A stretch of 33,355 bases of DNA from an uncultured Ruminococcus sp. (GTDB taxonomy: Bacteria > Bacillota > Clostridia > Oscillospirales > Ruminococcaceae), in contig CACYSH010000027.1 of NCBI GenBank assembly GCA_902776945.1, positions 1 through 33,355 on the forward strand. Direction: 5' to 3'. A program made the translations under genes and the position numbers. A model generated the notes under the pieces. That model did not search any database and was not told the DNA's origin. It saw nothing but the letters and a program-made list of their open reading frames with translations. Shown here piece by piece: positions 7,653-18,096 of this stretch; within the stretch, counting starts at the first letter, position 1; each line of letters opens with the position of its first letter.

Positions 7653-8414
7653 TCAGTACGGAGTAGGGTCGCTCAGAATAATGCAGCCTTCCTTCGTAAT
7701 AGCTATCGCGTGTTCAAAATGCGCTGCGAGCGAATGATCGACGGTCTTTACCGTCCAGCCGTCGTCGAGCACCTTTACCTTGTAATCTCCCGCGGTTATC
7801 ATCGGTTCGATACAGATGACCATACCCTCGCGGAGCCTTACGCCGTGACCCGCCTTGCCGTAATTCGGCACCTCGGGGTCTTCGTGCATATCTCTGCCGA
7901 GTCCGTGACCGCAGTATTCTCTGACGATCCCGAAACCGTTATCCTCGTTATACTTCTGGATAGCGGCAGCGATGTCGCCGATCCTTACGCCGGGAGCCGC
8001 CATTGACACGGCGAGCATCAGGCTTTCGCGGGTCGATCTCAGCAGTCTTTCCGCCTCGTCGGAGATATTCCCGACTGCGAATGTCCGTGCCGAATCGCCG
8101 TGATAGCCGTCGATATAAGCGCCCGTATCGACAGACACTATATCGCCCTCTTTGATAACGTAATTTCCGGGTATCCCGTGGATAACAACATCATTTACCG
8201 AGATACACGCCGCAGCGGGGAACCCGCCGTACCCCTTGAAGCCGGGCTTTGCGCCGTGAGAGGTGATGTACTTTTCTATCACCCTGTCAAGCTCCTTGGT
8301 GGTCATGCCGGGCTTTATCGCCTTTTCGGCTGCGTCGAGCGCTCCCGCGGTGATGAATCCCGCACGGCGGAGCTTTTCGATCTCGGTCTTTGATTTGATA
8401 GAGATCATTGGCAT
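7653..8414 (-). CDS. map: methionine aminopeptidase, type I
   Basis: A 253-residue pita-bread-fold metallopeptidase that removes the initiator methionine from nascent proteins. The metal ligands can be placed: two aspartates in VDTGAYIDGYHGDSART, the histidine in YCGHGLGRDMHE, one glutamate in VICIEPMI and the last in HFEHAIAIT. The start at 8414 follows a purine-rich AGAAAGAAG; ATG 8408 is also possible. It begins 13 bp after the adk remnant, the usual order. Confidence 0.96.
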   Translation of the reverse strand: MPMISIKSKTEIEKLRRAGFITAGALDAAEKAIKPGMTTKELDRVIEKYITSHGAKPGFKGYGGFPAAACISVNDVVIHGIPGNYVIKEGDIVSVDTGAYIDGYHGDSARTFAVGNISDEAERLLRSTRESLMLAVSMAAPGVRIGDIAAAIQKYNEDNGFGIVREYCGHGLGRDMHEDPEVPNYGKAGHGVRLREGMVICIEPMITAGDYKVKVLDDGWTVKTVDHSLAAHFEHAIAITKEGCIILSDPTPY

Positions 8415-8427
8415 TTTCTTCTTTCTA

Positions 8428-9008
<581 letters not shown>

Positions 9009-9017
9009 TTAAGTTTA

Positions 9018-10319
9018 TTATTCGAGGAAGCCCTTGTGATGACGCATCATCATCTGGGATTCCATAGTTCTTGAAGTCTCCAGCGCAACGCTTACAACGA
9101 TGAGTATCGAGGTACCGCCCATTGCTGCGGGGATACCGGTAAGGGCTGCGAATATGATCGGGAACAGAGCGATAAGTCCGAGGAAGAAGGCTCCCACGAG
9201 GGTTATCTTGGAAAGAACTCTGCGCAGGTAATCCACGGTGGGCTTGCCGGGACGGATACCCGGGATAGCGCCGTTGGACTGACGCAGATCGTTCGAGATC
9301 TGAAGCGGATCATACTGCATGGAGATGTAGAAATAGTTGAATGCGATTATAAGCAGGAAGTACAGAATACCGTATACAGGGTGAGTATACTGGAATACCT
9401 TGAGTATCTTCTCATAGATACCGCCCTCCTTGGGAGTGATAAACAGCTCTAAGGTAGAGGGGAGAGACATAAATGCCATTGCGAAGATTATGGGGAGCAC
9501 GCCCGCCATAGAGATCTTCACGGGAAGGTAGGTATTCTGACCGCCGTACTGCTTTCTGCCGACAACGCGCTTGGCGTAGGCTATCGGCACGCGCCTTTCC
9601 GCGGCGTTCATGAAAACGATGAGCGCTATCATGAGGACGTAGATGACGTAAAGCAGAGGAACGAGTATCTTATATTTGGTATCATCGAGCTGCATATAGC
9701 CGAAGTCTCTGATGATGTCGTTGGGTATACGCGCTATGATACCCGCGAACAGCAGCATGGAGATACCGTTTCCGAGACCCTTTTCGCTCACCTGATTACC
9801 GAGCCAGATCGTAAGGAACGAGCCGGCGGTAAAGCACATGATAATAACTATCTCGGAGAAGATCTTGGCGAAGTCAGACCCCGTGTAAACGAGCGCCTGC
9901 GCCTTGTTCTTCAAAGTCAGGTAGTAAGCCCACGCCTGGAACACGCTTATCGCGAGTGCCGAGTAGCGGGTGATCTTGTCTATCTTCTTCCTGCCCTCCA
10001 TGCCTTCCTTGGATAGCTTTTCAAGCGGTGGGAGAGCGTATGTCAGAAGTTGGATAATAATTTGCGCGTTGATGTAGGGTGATACGGAAAGTGCGAGCAG
10101 AGTACCCTTCGAGAAGTTGTCGCCCGAGAGTACATTCAGGTAGCTGAACACGTTTCCGCTGGCGTTCTGCTGGTCGAACCAGCTTCTCAGTACGTCTCTG
10201 TCGAGATACGGTACCGGGATAGCGCCGCCGATACGGTAAATGATAACGATGAGTAAAGTGTAAAGGATCTTCTTCCTAAGCTCGGGTGTTGCCCATGCGT
10301 TTCTAAAGGTCTGTAACAC
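9018..10319 (-). CDS. secY: preprotein translocase subunit SecY
   Basis: A 433-residue integral membrane protein with about ten transmembrane helices, forming the SecYEG channel. Recognisable segments are IYRIGGAIPVPYLD at the N-terminus, SPYINAQIIIQLL (plug/TM2 region), the cytoplasmic loop RRVPIAYAKRVVGRKQYGG, and RPGKPTVDYLRRVLSKITLVGA before TM9. Its ATG lies 2 bp after the rplO stop, suggesting translational coupling. adk follows after 36 bp. Confidence 0.98.
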   Translation of the reverse strand: MLQTFRNAWATPELRKKILYTLLIVIIYRIGGAIPVPYLDRDVLRSWFDQQNASGNVFSYLNVLSGDNFSKGTLLALSVSPYINAQIIIQLLTYALPPLEKLSKEGMEGRKKIDKITRYSALAISVFQAWAYYLTLKNKAQALVYTGSDFAKIFSEIVIIMCFTAGSFLTIWLGNQVSEKGLGNGISMLLFAGIIARIPNDIIRDFGYMQLDDTKYKILVPLLYVIYVLMIALIVFMNAAERRVPIAYAKRVVGRKQYGGQNTYLPVKISMAGVLPIIFAMAFMSLPSTLELFITPKEGGIYEKILKVFQYTHPVYGILYFLLIIAFNYFYISMQYDPLQISNDLRQSNGAIPGIRPGKPTVDYLRRVLSKITLVGAFFLGLIALFPIIFAALTGIPAAMGGTSILIVVSVALETSRTMESQMMMRHHKGFLE

Positions 10320-10321
10320 TA

Positions 10322-10762
10322 TTACATCACCTCTGCCTTCCCGCCTGCCCTTTCGATTTTCTCTTTAGCAGCTGCCGAGAATTTTGCAGCCTTAACGGTA
10401 AGGTTCTTAGTGAGTTCTCCGTTGCCGAGGATCTTGATGCCGTCAAGCTCCTTCTTTACAAGACCCGAAGCCTTGAGCAGCTCGGTGTCAACCACGGTGC
10501 CGTCGGTGAATCTTTCAAGATCACATACGTTTACAACCGCGTAAACGGTTCCGAAAATATTATTGAATCCGCGCTTAGGGATACGTCTTGCAAGCGCTGT
10601 CTGACCGCCTTCAAAGCCGGGTCTTACGCCGCCTCCGGATCTTGCCTTCTGACCCTTGTGACCCTTGCCTGCGGTCTTACCCTGTCCCGAGCCGTGACCT
10701 CTGCCTATACGCTTGGTCTCCTTGGTGCTGCCGGGAGCGGGGGATAATTCGTGCAGTTTCAT
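10322..10762 (-). CDS. rplO: 50S ribosomal protein L15
   Basis: A 146-residue L15, a late assembly protein of the large subunit. The glycine/lysine-rich N-terminus ([20 protein letters not shown]) threads into 23S r[23 protein letters not shown] is the family signature. It lies 18 bp after rpmD and 2 bp before secY. Confidence 0.97.
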   Translation of the reverse strand: MKLHELSPAPGSTKETKRIGRGHGSGQGKTAGKGHKGQKARSGGGVRPGFEGGQTALARRIPKRGFNNIFGTVYAVVNVCDLERFTDGTVVDTELLKASGLVKKELDGIKILGNGELTKNLTVKAAKFSAAAKEKIERAGGKAEVM

Positions 10763-10780
10763 TCTTGCACCTCCTTGATC

Positions 10781-10960
10781 TTACGCTTCGGTTACTTTTA
10801 TAAGGTGAGAAATTACCTTGATCTTGCCCTGTGTCTGAGCGTTATCGGGCTGAACGGTCTCAGCGCCGATCTTATGAAGACCAAGGGAATGTGCAGTAGC
10901 GATCTGCTTCTGCGACTTAGAATTCAGGCTCTTTACGAGCGTGATCTTAAGATTTGCCAT
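10781..10960 (-). CDS. rpmD: 50S ribosomal protein L30
   Basis: A 59-residue bacterial-type L30. It begins MANLKITLVKSLNSKSQKQI and contains TAHSLGLHKIGAETVQPDN, the conserved central strand-helix, ending VISHLIKVTEA. AGGAGG precedes the ATG at 10960. It sits between rpsE (12 bp) and rplO (18 bp), the canonical position. Confidence 0.96.
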   Translation of the reverse strand: MANLKITLVKSLNSKSQKQIATAHSLGLHKIGAETVQPDNAQTQGKIKVISHLIKVTEA

Positions 10961-10972
10961 TGCCGGTCCTCC

Positions 10973-11476
10973 TTATTTGAACAATTCCTTTACGGTCTTA
11001 CCGCGCTTTGCGGCGACCTCTTCAGCGGATTTAAGCGCCGCAAGCCCGTTGAAGGTAGCTCTTACTACGTTCGAAGGGTTATTGGAACGGAGCGATCTGG
11101 TTCTGATGTCCTTGATGCCTGCTACTTCAACGACCGCTCTGACAGGACCGCCGGCGATAACGCCGGTACCGGGAGCGGCGGGCATAAGAAGAACCTCGCC
11201 TGCGCCGAATTTGCCGATTATTTCGTGAGGGATAGTGGTGCCTCTGAGAGATACCTTGATAAGGTTCTTCTTAGCGTCCTCGATTCCCTTACGGATAGCG
11301 TCGGGAACTTCGCCCGACTTGCCAAGTCCGAAGCCGATGGTGCCGTTTCCGTCGCCGACTACCACGAGTGCGGAGAACTTCATGATTCGTCCGCCCTTAA
11401 CGGTCTTGGATACTCTGTTTATGGCAACTACCTTTTCGGCAAGCTGCTCGGATCCGTTAGCATCTGTAAAAGCCAA
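10973..11476 (-). CDS. rpsE: 30S ribosomal protein S5
   Basis: A 167-residue S5 of the 30S body, important for decoding accuracy and mRNA unwinding. The double-stranded RNA-binding domain (about 10-75) contains [19 protein letters not shown]-like sequence and the Gly-rich [15 protein letters not shown]. The C-terminal domain has [19 protein letters not shown]. It lies 14 bp after rplR. Confidence 0.98.
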   Translation of the reverse strand: MAFTDANGSEQLAEKVVAINRVSKTVKGGRIMKFSALVVVGDGNGTIGFGLGKSGEVPDAIRKGIEDAKKNLIKVSLRGTTIPHEIIGKFGAGEVLLMPAAPGTGVIAGGPVRAVVEVAGIKDIRTRSLRSNNPSNVVRATFNGLAALKSAEEVAAKRGKTVKELFK

Positions 11477-11490
11477 AGTAAAACCTCCTT

Positions 11491-11850
11491 TTAGAACTTG
11501 AGTCCGCCCTCACGAGCGCCGTCTGCCAACTCCTGTACGCGGCCGTGGTATACATAACCGCCTCTGTCGAAAACGACTTCGGTGATACCCTTTTCGGCTG
11601 CCGCCTTCGCGATAGCCTCGCCGACCTTGCGAGCGCCTTCCTTGTTGCCGCCGTTGCCCTCGAAGCCCTTGTCCATCGAGGAGGCTGCACAAAGCGTAAC
11701 GCCCTTAATATCGTCAATGATCTGTGCATAGATATGCTTAGAGGAGCGGAATACATTCAAGCGGGGGCATTCGGCAGTACCGTTGATCTTGTTGCGGACT
11801 CTGTAATGCCTTTTGGCTCTTGCCTTTGCTCTGTCAAGCTTTTTAACCAT
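11491..11850 (-). CDS. rplR: 50S ribosomal protein L18
   Basis: A 119-residue L18, a 5S rRNA-binding protein of the central protuberance. A basic N-terminus ([19 protein letters not shown]) precedes the conserved [19 protein letters not shown] and ends [21 protein letters not shown]. Gaps are 22 bp to rplF and 14 bp to rpsE. Confidence 0.98.
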   Translation of the reverse strand: MVKKLDRAKARAKRHYRVRNKINGTAECPRLNVFRSSKHIYAQIIDDIKGVTLCAASSMDKGFEGNGGNKEGARKVGEAIAKAAAEKGITEVVFDRGGYVYHGRVQELADGAREGGLKF

Positions 11851-11872
11851 TTGTCATTCTCTCCTTTGCGCG

Positions 11873-12424
11873 TTACTTCTTGCTGCCCTTACCGGCCTTA
11901 CCTTCCTTGCGGATGATATATTCGCCGGTGTAGCGGATACCCTTGCCCTTGTAAGGCTCGGGAGGACGCTTCTCACGGATCTCGGAGGCGAACTGACCGA
12001 CCTCCTGCTTGTCGATACCCGTTACAACGATCTGGTTGGGCTGGGGAACGTCGAGCTTGATCGAATCGGTCTCGGGGATAATTACGGGGTGAGAGTAACC
12101 GAGGTTTAAGTGAACCTCCTTGCCCTTCTTCTGAGCCCTGTAACCAACGCCGACGATCTCAAGGGTCTTGGTATAGCCCTCGGTAACGCCTACGACCTGA
12201 TTGTGGATGAGCGTTCTTGTAAGTCCGTGGAGGGACTTGTGAAGTTTGTCTTCGGTGGGGCGTTCAACGGTGATAACGCCGCCGTCTGCCTTGATTATCA
12301 TGTCCTTGTTGTAGGACTTAGTAAGCGTACCCTTGGGTCCCTTTACCGTCACAACGTTGCCGTCGGCAACAGTTACCTCAACTCCGGCAGGAACTTCAAT
12401 GGGCTTAACACCTATTCTTGACAT
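11873..12424 (-). CDS. rplF: 50S ribosomal protein L6
   Basis: A 183-residue L6 made of two duplicated alpha/beta domains, located near the GTPase-associated centre and sarcin-ricin loop. It starts MSRIGVKPIEVPAGVEV and ends with PEPYKGKGIRYTGEYIIRKEGK, the family signature in the second domain. Gap to rpsH is 13 bp. Confidence 0.98.
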   Translation of the reverse strand: MSRIGVKPIEVPAGVEVTVADGNVVTVKGPKGTLTKSYNKDMIIKADGGVITVERPTEDKLHKSLHGLTRTLIHNQVVGVTEGYTKTLEIVGVGYRAQKKGKEVHLNLGYSHPVIIPETDSIKLDVPQPNQIVVTGIDKQEVGQFASEIREKRPPEPYKGKGIRYTGEYIIRKEGKAGKGSKK

Positions 12425-12437
12425 ATATTTGTCCTCC

Positions 12438-12836
12438 TTACCAGATAAATGCGAGAACCTCGCCGCCTACCTTAAGCTCTCTTGCCTTCTTGTCGGTGAT
12501 AACACCCTTTGAGGTAGAGATTATAGCAACTCCGAGACCCTTCATAACCTTGGGAAGGTCTTCGCAGCTGGAATAAATTCTTAAGCCGGGCTTGGAAACT
12601 CTTTTAAGACCCGAGATAACGGATTTTTTGTTATCGTCGTACTTCAGGGTAACTCTGATTATTCCCTGCTTGCCGTCCTCGATCACCTTGAAATCCTTGA
12701 TGTAGCCCTCGTCGAGAAGGATCTGAGTGATGGACTTCTTTATGCCCGATGCGGGAATGTCAACCGTAGCGTGCTTTGCTGTTGATGCGTTGCGGATGCG
12801 GGTAAGCAGGTCCGCAATAGTATCTGTGATCTGCAT
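12438..12836 (-). CDS. rpsH: 30S ribosomal protein S8
   Basis: A 132-residue S8 that binds helix 21 of 16S rRNA and, in many bacteria, represses the spc operon by binding its mRNA. It opens with [18 protein letters not shown] and ends [26 protein letters not shown]. The gap to rpsN is 18 bp. Confidence 0.98.
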   Translation of the reverse strand: MQITDTIADLLTRIRNASTAKHATVDIPASGIKKSITQILLDEGYIKDFKVIEDGKQGIIRVTLKYDDNKKSVISGLKRVSKPGLRIYSSCEDLPKVMKGLGVAIISTSKGVITDKKARELKVGGEVLAFIW

Positions 12837-12854
12837 TCTGAATTAACCTCCCTT

Positions 12855-13040
12855 TTACCAGCTTGCCTTCTTAACTCCGGGGATCTTGCCCTCGTGAGCG
12901 AGCTCTCTGAAGCAGATGCGGCAAATGCCATACTTTCTGATGTAAGCGTGCGGTCTGCCGCAGATCTTGCATCTGTTGTATGCGCGGGTGGAGAATTTAG
13001 GAGCAGCCTGCTGCTTGTTAATCATAGACTTCTTAGCCAT
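12855..13040 (-). CDS. rpsN: 30S ribosomal protein S14, zinc type
   Basis: A 61-residue S14 of the short, zinc-binding (type Z) class. The four ligands are in [20 protein letters not shown] (C-x2-C-x12-C-x2-C). Gram-positives often hold both zinc and zinc-free S14 forms; only the zinc form is present here, inside the spc operon, 21 bp after rplE. Confidence 0.97.
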   Translation of the reverse strand: MAKKSMINKQQAAPKFSTRAYNRCKICGRPHAYIRKYGICRICFRELAHEGKIPGVKKASW

Positions 13041-13061
13041 TTTGTCAGGTACCTCCTTGTA

Positions 13062-13607
13062 TTACTTGGCGAAGGGAGCGCCCAGAAGGGATAAAAGCTC
13101 CTTAGCCTCTTCATCGGTCTTTGCGGTAGTGATGAAGTTTATATCCATGCCGCGAACCTTGTCGATCTTATCGTACTCGATCTCGGGGAAGATAAGCTGT
13201 TCCTTGATACCGGTGGAATAATTTCCTCTGCCGTCGAAGGAATTGCCGTTGATCCCTCTGAAGTCACGAACGCGGGGGAAAGCAACGTTGAACAGTCTGT
13301 CGCAGAATTCGTACATTCTGTCAGCTCTGAGCGTTACCTTAACGCCGATCACCTGACCCTCTCTGAGCTTGAAGTTCGCAACGCTCTTCTTTGCCTTGCA
13401 GAGAACGGGCTTCTGACCGGTGATAGCGGCGAGGTCTGCGCAGATAGCGTCGAGGACTTTCTTGTTGTCCTTATCGGCACCGCAGCCTACGTTGATAACT
13501 ACCTTATCGAGCTTGGGGATCTGCATTACGTTTTCGTACTTGAATTTCTTCATCAGGGCGGGAGCTACGTCGGATACGTAGTATTCTTTGAGTCTTGCGC
13601 CAGCCAT
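13062..13607 (-). CDS. rplE: 50S ribosomal protein L5
   Basis: A 181-residue L5 that binds 5S rRNA and forms bridge B1b with S13. It begins with [17 protein letters not shown]-type sequence, has [21 protein letters not shown] and [19 protein letters not shown], and ends [21 protein letters not shown]. The gap to rplX is 18 bp. Confidence 0.98.
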   Translation of the reverse strand: MAGARLKEYYVSDVAPALMKKFKYENVMQIPKLDKVVINVGCGADKDNKKVLDAICADLAAITGQKPVLCKAKKSVANFKLREGQVIGVKVTLRADRMYEFCDRLFNVAFPRVRDFRGINGNSFDGRGNYSTGIKEQLIFPEIEYDKIDKVRGMDINFITTAKTDEEAKELLSLLGAPFAK

Positions 13608-13625
13608 CGTAAATCTCCTCCTTAA

Positions 13626-13949
13626 TTAAAATTCTTCTCCGCAGCCGTCGTTCTTGCAAACTCTGACCTTGGAGCCGTCCTCCAGGAGCTTGTGAGCTAT
13701 CCTGGTAGGCTTTCCGCACTTGGGGCAGATGACCTGAACCTTGGACGAATAGATAGCGCCCTCAGCCTCAACTATGCCGCCCTGCTGTCCGGCTCTGCCG
13801 GGCTTAACGTGCTTCTTTACCTTGTTTATACCCTCAACGATTACCTTTCCTTCCTTGGGGGAGACAGCGACAACCTGTCCCTTCTGTCCCTTATCCTTTC
13901 CGGAAAGAACTACTACGGTGTCGCCGGTCTTTACGTGTACTTTACTCAT
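13626..13949 (-). CDS. rplX: 50S ribosomal protein L24
   Basis: A 107-residue L24, an early assembly initiator of the 50S subunit. The KOW motif lies in GDTVVVLSGKDKGQKGQVV near residues 8-27. The C-terminus has CPKCGKPTRI and VCKNDGC, a zinc-ribbon-like four-cysteine tail. An upstream TTG (13973) would read through AGGAGGAG, the ribosome binding site; ATG 13949, 10 nt after it, is the start. Confidence 0.97.
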   Translation of the reverse strand: MSKVHVKTGDTVVVLSGKDKGQKGQVVAVSPKEGKVIVEGINKVKKHVKPGRAGQQGGIVEAEGAIYSSKVQVICPKCGKPTRIAHKLLEDGSKVRVCKNDGCGEEF

Positions 13950-13969
13950 AATATATCGGCTCCTCCTGA

Positions 13970-14338
13970 TCAAAGTACCTCGGGAGCGAGGGAGAGGATC
14001 TTCATATAGTCCTTCTCGCGGAGCTCCTTAGCCACAGGTCCGAAAATACGGGTTCCTCTGGGGTTCTTGTCCTCTTTTATGATTACGGCTGCATTCTCGT
14101 CGAAGCGGATGTAAGTTCCGTCTGCTCTTCTGAGACCGCTTGCCGAACGAACGATTACTGCTTTTACAACATCGCCCTTCTTAACTACTCCGCCGGGTGT
14201 TGCTTTTTTAACGGAAGCTACCACAACGTCGCCGATGTTTGCATATCTTCTGCGTGTACCGCCGAGTACTCTGATGCACATAAGCTCCTTAGCGCCGGAG
14301 TTATCTGCAACCTTGAGATAGGTCTGCATCTGGATCAC
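13970..14338 (-). CDS. rplN: 50S ribosomal protein L14
   Basis: A 122-residue L14 of the subunit interface. It begins [20 protein letters not shown] and contains [22 protein letters not shown] and [33 protein letters not shown] precedes its ATG. A 127-bp spacer before it is longer than other gaps in this part of the operon; it includes an AAGACC/GGTCTT stem but no clear promoter. Confidence 0.98.
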   Translation of the reverse strand: MIQMQTYLKVADNSGAKELMCIRVLGGTRRRYANIGDVVVASVKKATPGGVVKKGDVVKAVIVRSASGLRRADGTYIRFDENAAVIIKEDKNPRGTRIFGPVAKELREKDYMKILSLAPEVL

Positions 14339-14465
14339 AGTGCGTTCCTCCTTTCAGAAACTTAAAAAATGTTTAAGATAAGTTTTCGATCATTTGACCT
14401 GTAAACGAAATTTCCCGCCTGCGCGTCAAGACCAACGAGGGGTCTTCGCCGCGGCTGAAAGCTGC

Positions 14466-14723
14466 TTACTTAGCGGTCTCAAGAACCTTAACAAGTCTCC
14501 ATCTCTTATCCTTGGAGAGAGGTCTTGTTTCCATAACCTCGACCTTGTCGCCCTTGTGGCACTCGTTGTTTTCGTCGTGTGCCTTGAGCTTAACGGTTCT
14601 CTTGATGATCTTGTTATAGAGAGGGTGTGCTACGTTATCCTCGATAGCTACCACAATGGTCTTATCCATCTTGTCGGAAACTACAACGCCGACTCTGGTT
14701 TTTCTAAGATTTCTTTCGCTCAT
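14466..14723 (-). CDS. rpsQ: 30S ribosomal protein S17
   Basis: An 85-residue OB-fold S17 that binds the 5' domain of 16S rRNA. It shows [19 protein letters not shown] and the C-terminal signature [20 protein letters not shown]. It lies 17 bp after rpmC, the standard order. Confidence 0.98.
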   Translation of the reverse strand: MSERNLRKTRVGVVVSDKMDKTIVVAIEDNVAHPLYNKIIKRTVKLKAHDENNECHKGDKVEVMETRPLSKDKRWRLVKVLETAK

Positions 14724-14740
14724 TTTAAAACGTCCTCCCT

Positions 14741-14932
14741 TCAGGCGTTCTCGCTGGCGCGGAGAACTGTCTTTACACGAGCTATATCCCTTTTAACGGC
14801 TTTCATTCTCAGGGGATTTTCGAGCTGGTTAACAGCGTGCTGAAAACGAAGGTTAAAAAGCTCCTGCTTAAGCTCAGCGAGCTTCTGCTCAAGCTCCGCC
14901 TGCGATAATTCTTTTAATTCACTTGCCTTCAT
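14741..14932 (-). CDS. rpmC: 50S ribosomal protein L29
   Basis: A 63-residue helical L29 at the polypeptide exit, part of the docking site for trigger factor and SRP with L23. It starts [18 protein letters not shown] and has the signature [20 protein letters not shown]. Its ATG overlaps the rplP stop by one base (TAATG), implying translational coupling. Confidence 0.97.
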   Translation of the reverse strand: MKASELKELSQAELEQKLAELKQELFNLRFQHAVNQLENPLRMKAVKRDIARVKTVLRASENA

Positions 14933-15357
14933 TACTGTTCACCGTCACTTTCATCTCTCTTGACGAACTTGCACTTGATGGGGAGCTTGTGCATAGCAAG
15001 TCTCATAGCCTCGCGGGCAATTTCCTCGGAAACGCCTGCGATCTCGAACATTACTCTGCCGGGCTTAACTACGGCTACCCAATATTCGGGCGAACCCTTA
15101 CCGGAACCCATTCGGGTCTCGGCAGGCTTTTCGGTAACGGGCTTGTCGGGGAAGATCTTGATCCAAACCTGACCGCCACGCTTGATATATCTGGTCATCG
15201 CGATACGGGCAGCCTCGATCTGATTGGAGGTGATCCAGGCAGGCTGTAAAGCCTGTAAGCCGTATTCGCCGTAGTTTACCTTGTTGCCGCGGTTAGCCTT
15301 ACCCTTAAGTCTGCCGCGCTGTACTCTTCTGTACTTAACTCTCTTAGGAAGCAGCAT
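14932..15357 (-). CDS. rplP: 50S ribosomal protein L16
   Basis: A 141-residue L16 that helps position tRNA at the peptidyl-transferase centre. It begins [19 protein letters not shown] and contains [24 protein letters not shown]-type sequence. Both ends are coupled by TAATG overlaps, with rpsC upstream and rpmC downstream. Confidence 0.98.
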   Translation of the reverse strand: MLLPKRVKYRRVQRGRLKGKANRGNKVNYGEYGLQALQPAWITSNQIEAARIAMTRYIKRGGQVWIKIFPDKPVTEKPAETRMGSGKGSPEYWVAVVKPGRVMFEIAGVSEEIAREAMRLAMHKLPIKCKFVKRDESDGEQ

Positions 15358-16199
15358 TATTTTGTACCTCCTTCTCTTTTAGCAGCCCTCTGTCTGTTGA
15401 AGTCTCTGCGATGATCCTTAGCCTTGTCATCGCGGCGCTGTCTGGGCTTTCTGTCAGTCTTTCTGTCGGTAGGAGCGATCTGTCCCTTGAGGACTTCGCC
15501 TCTGTATATCCAGACCTTGATACCGATCTTGCCGTAGGTGGTGTTAGCCTCAGCTACGCCGTAGTCGATGTCGGCTCTGATAGTCTGGAGCGGGATAGTA
15601 CCCTCGTGATAGCTTTCGCTTCTGGCGATCTCAGCGCCGGCGAGTCTTCCGCTTGCCTTTACCTTGATGCCCTTAGCGCCCAGCTTCATAGCCTTGCCGA
15701 TAGCCTGCTTCATAGCTCTTCTGAAGGAAACTCTGTCCTCAAGACCATGAGCGATATTCTCGGCAACGAGCTGTGCGTTGATGTCGGGGCTTTTTACCTC
15801 GATGATATTGATAGCTACCTTCTTGCCGGTGAGCTTTTCGATGTCCTTGCGGAGATCCTCAATATCAGCGCCGCCTCTTCCGATCACGAGACCGGGCTTG
15901 GCGCAGTGAACATGAACCTTTACCTTCTGACCGCCATCGTTATCGGCAAAGCGCTCGATCTCTACCTTCGGAACGCCGGCATAAACGGTCTTGTTCTTAT
16001 TCTTCTTGGCATTCTTTTCGTCTGCCTCAAATCTTACATTACTCTTAGAGCGAGTGTTCAGCTTCTTAAGGATATACTCGCGGATCTTGTAGTCCTCAAC
16101 GAGAGTATCGCCGAAATCGCTTTTACCGGCGAACCAGCGGGAATCCCAGTCCTTGATAACACCGACTCTGAGTCCGTGGGGATTGACCTTCTGTCCCAT
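15357..16199 (-). CDS. rpsC: 30S ribosomal protein S3
   Basis: A 280-residue S3 at the mRNA entry site. It starts [20 protein letters not shown]. The KH domain has [20 protein letters not shown], with the GxxG loop, and the C-terminal domain has [17 protein letters not shown] and WIYRGEVL. The tail (about 235-280) is a long lysine/arginine-rich extension that makes it longer than the usual 210-240 residues. Confidence 0.98.
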   Translation of the reverse strand: MGQKVNPHGLRVGVIKDWDSRWFAGKSDFGDTLVEDYKIREYILKKLNTRSKSNVRFEADEKNAKKNKNKTVYAGVPKVEIERFADNDGGQKVKVHVHCAKPGLVIGRGGADIEDLRKDIEKLTGKKVAINIIEVKSPDINAQLVAENIAHGLEDRVSFRRAMKQAIGKAMKLGAKGIKVKASGRLAGAEIARSESYHEGTIPLQTIRADIDYGVAEANTTYGKIGIKVWIYRGEVLKGQIAPTDRKTDRKPRQRRDDKAKDHRRDFNRQRAAKREGGTK

Positions 16200-16220
16200 A
16201 TCTTCTTACCTCCAGGCTAA

Positions 16221-16562
16221 TTAATCTCTCTCCTTGAGAACTACCGTGATATGAGAAGTTCTCTTAAGGATCCTGTACGCTCTGCCCTGTGCTCTGGGCA
16301 TAATTCTCTTCATAGTCATTCCGGGGCAAACGAAGCACTCGGCAACATAGAGGTTGTTCTTATCCATGTTGTGGTTATTCTCAGCGTTTGCGGCGGCGGA
16401 CTTCAGAAGCTTTTCAAGATATTCACTGGCAGCCTTGGGTGTATGCTTAACGGTCGCTAAAGCGACTTCATAATCCTTGCCTCTGATAAGGTCGAGCACG
16501 ATCTTGACCTTTCTCGGAGATATTCTGGCAGATTTCAATACTGCTCTTGCATTTGCGTCCAT
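16221..16562 (-). CDS. rplV: 50S ribosomal protein L22
   Basis: A 113-residue L22 whose beta hairpin lines the exit tunnel and affects macrolide binding. It starts [20 protein letters not shown], and [20 protein letters not shown] forms the hairpin-to-helix signature. The frame stays open 29 codons further upstream, but GGAGGAAATTCGCA precedes ATG 16562, which matches family length. Confidence 0.97.
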   Translation of the reverse strand: MDANARAVLKSARISPRKVKIVLDLIRGKDYEVALATVKHTPKAASEYLEKLLKSAAANAENNHNMDKNNLYVAECFVCPGMTMKRIMPRAQGRAYRILKRTSHITVVLKERD

Positions 16563-16584
16563 TGCGAATTTCCTCCTTCCGCCG

Positions 16585-16869
16585 TTACTTCTTACCGTTG
16601 TTCGAGGTCTTAGAGCCGGCGTGACCCTTGAAAGTTCTGGTCGGAGCAAATTCGCCGAGCTTATGTCCTACCATATCCTCGGTAACATAAACCGGAATGT
16701 GCTTTCTGCCGTCGTGAACTGCGAATGTATGACCTACGAAATCGGGGAAAATCGTCGATGCGCGGCTCCAGGTCTTAAGAACCTTCTTCTCGCCCGCTTC
16801 GTTCATAGCGATTACTCTCTTCATGAGGGCTTCTTCAACGTAAGGGCCCTTTTTAACACTTCTTCCCAT
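16585..16869 (-). CDS. rpsS: 30S ribosomal protein S19
   Basis: A 94-residue S19 of the 30S head, partner of S13. It opens [19 protein letters not shown] and has [20 protein letters not shown] and [19 protein letters not shown], the family signatures. It lies between rplB (23 bp) and rplV (22 bp). Confidence 0.98.
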   Translation of the reverse strand: MGRSVKKGPYVEEALMKRVIAMNEAGEKKVLKTWSRASTIFPDFVGHTFAVHDGRKHIPVYVTEDMVGHKLGEFAPTRTFKGHAGSKTSNNGKK

Positions 16870-16892
16870 TAGTCAACTGCCTCCTTTCGGTA

Positions 16893-17726
16893 TTACTTGC
16901 CGTTTCTGCGCTTTACGATAAACTTATCGGTGCGGTTATGCTTGGCGCGGGTCTTGTAACCGAGAGTAGGCTTGCCCCAGGGAGTAACAGGACCGGGACG
17001 ACCGATCGGGGACTTGCCCTCACCACCGCCGTGGGGGTGATCGCAGGGGTTCATTACGGAACCGCGAACCTTCGGTCTCCAGCCCATGTGGCGCTTTCTA
17101 CCGGCCTTACCGATGTGTACGTTAGAGTGGTCAACGTTGCCTACCTGACCTATCGAAGCCATGCAGTCAATGGGAAGCTTTCTCATTTCGCCCGAAGGAA
17201 GTCTTACGAGAGCGTACTTGTCTTCCTTACCCATGAGCTGTGCCATATTGCCGGCGGAGCGAACGAGCTGTGCGCCCTTACCGGGATAAAGCTCCAGGTT
17301 GTGGATGAAGGTACCAACAGGGATATTCGCGAGCTTGAGCGCGTTGCCGACCTTGATGTCAGCGCTGTCGCCGCTTCTTACGGTATCGCCTACGTTCAGA
17401 CCCTCGGGAGCGATGATATATCTCTTCTCGCCGTCCTCGTATTCAACGAGCGCGATGAAGGAAGATCTGTTAGGATCGTATTCAAGCGTCAGGACTTTAG
17501 CGTCCATGTCGAGCTTGTTTCTCTTAAAATCAATGATGCGGTATTTTCTTCTGGAACCGCCGCCTCTGTGGCGGACGGTGATCCTGCCGTAGCTGTTTCT
17601 GCCGCTTTTCTTATCCATCGGCTCAAGCAGCTGCTTGCAGGGTGCTACCTTGCTTATCCCCGAATAATCGGTCACGGTCATGCCGCGTCTGCCGGGGGTA
17701 GTAGGCTTATAGGCTTTGATTGCCAT
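16893..17726 (-). CDS. rplB: 50S ribosomal protein L2
   Basis: A 277-residue L2, needed for subunit association and peptidyl-transferase activity. It has the OB domain with [17 protein letters not shown], and the SH3 domain ending in [18 protein letters not shown], including the functionally important histidine in DHPHGG. GGAGTG precedes the ATG. The 76-bp gap from rplW contains a GGCGC...GCGCC stem. Confidence 0.98.
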   Translation of the reverse strand: MAIKAYKPTTPGRRGMTVTDYSGISKVAPCKQLLEPMDKKSGRNSYGRITVRHRGGGSRRKYRIIDFKRNKLDMDAKVLTLEYDPNRSSFIALVEYEDGEKRYIIAPEGLNVGDTVRSGDSADIKVGNALKLANIPVGTFIHNLELYPGKGAQLVRSAGNMAQLMGKEDKYALVRLPSGEMRKLPIDCMASIGQVGNVDHSNVHIGKAGRKRHMGWRPKVRGSVMNPCDHPHGGGEGKSPIGRPGPVTPWGKPTLGYKTRAKHNRTDKFIVKRRNGK

Positions 17727-17802
17727 TACATTTCACTCCTTAGCAGTGTTTTGCAGGCGCTTTTTGTGGCTTGAAAAAAAGCCGCGCCTATACGATTGAT
17801 TA

Positions 17803-18096
17803 TCAGAACAGACCGTCGAAGAATTCAATGGTCTTATCGCCCTTAACGGTAACGATAGCCTTCTTCCAGTCGGGGCGGAAGCCCGTGTACTTGCCCATTC
17901 TCTTTTCCTTGCCCTTTACCGAGATAGTGTTTACCTTAGCTACCTCTACGCCGAAGAGCTTTTCAACAGCCTTGGCGATCTCTACCTTGGTAGCGTCCTT
18001 GGCAACTCTGAAGGTATACTTACCGCCCGGAAGTCTGTCAATGGAATCCTCGGTGATTATAGGCTTAATGATGATATCGGAAGCGATCTTTTCCAT
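17803..18096 (-). CDS. rplW: 50S ribosomal protein L23
   Basis: A 97-residue L23 at the exit tunnel, the docking site for trigger factor. It has DIIIKPIITEDSIDRLPGGKYTF and VAKVNTISVKGKEKRMGKYTG, the family loop and strand. The start overlaps the rplD stop by one base (TAATG). Confidence 0.98.
   Translation of the reverse strand: MEKIASDIIIKPIITEDSIDRLPGGKYTFRVAKDATKVEIAKAVEKLFGVEVAKVNTISVKGKEKRMGKYTGFRPDWKKAIVTVKGDKTIEFFDGLF

Noticed and set aside
14339-14465. Internal promoter before rplN
   Set aside because: The gap is long, but I found no -35/-10 pair with suitable spacing on the minus strand.
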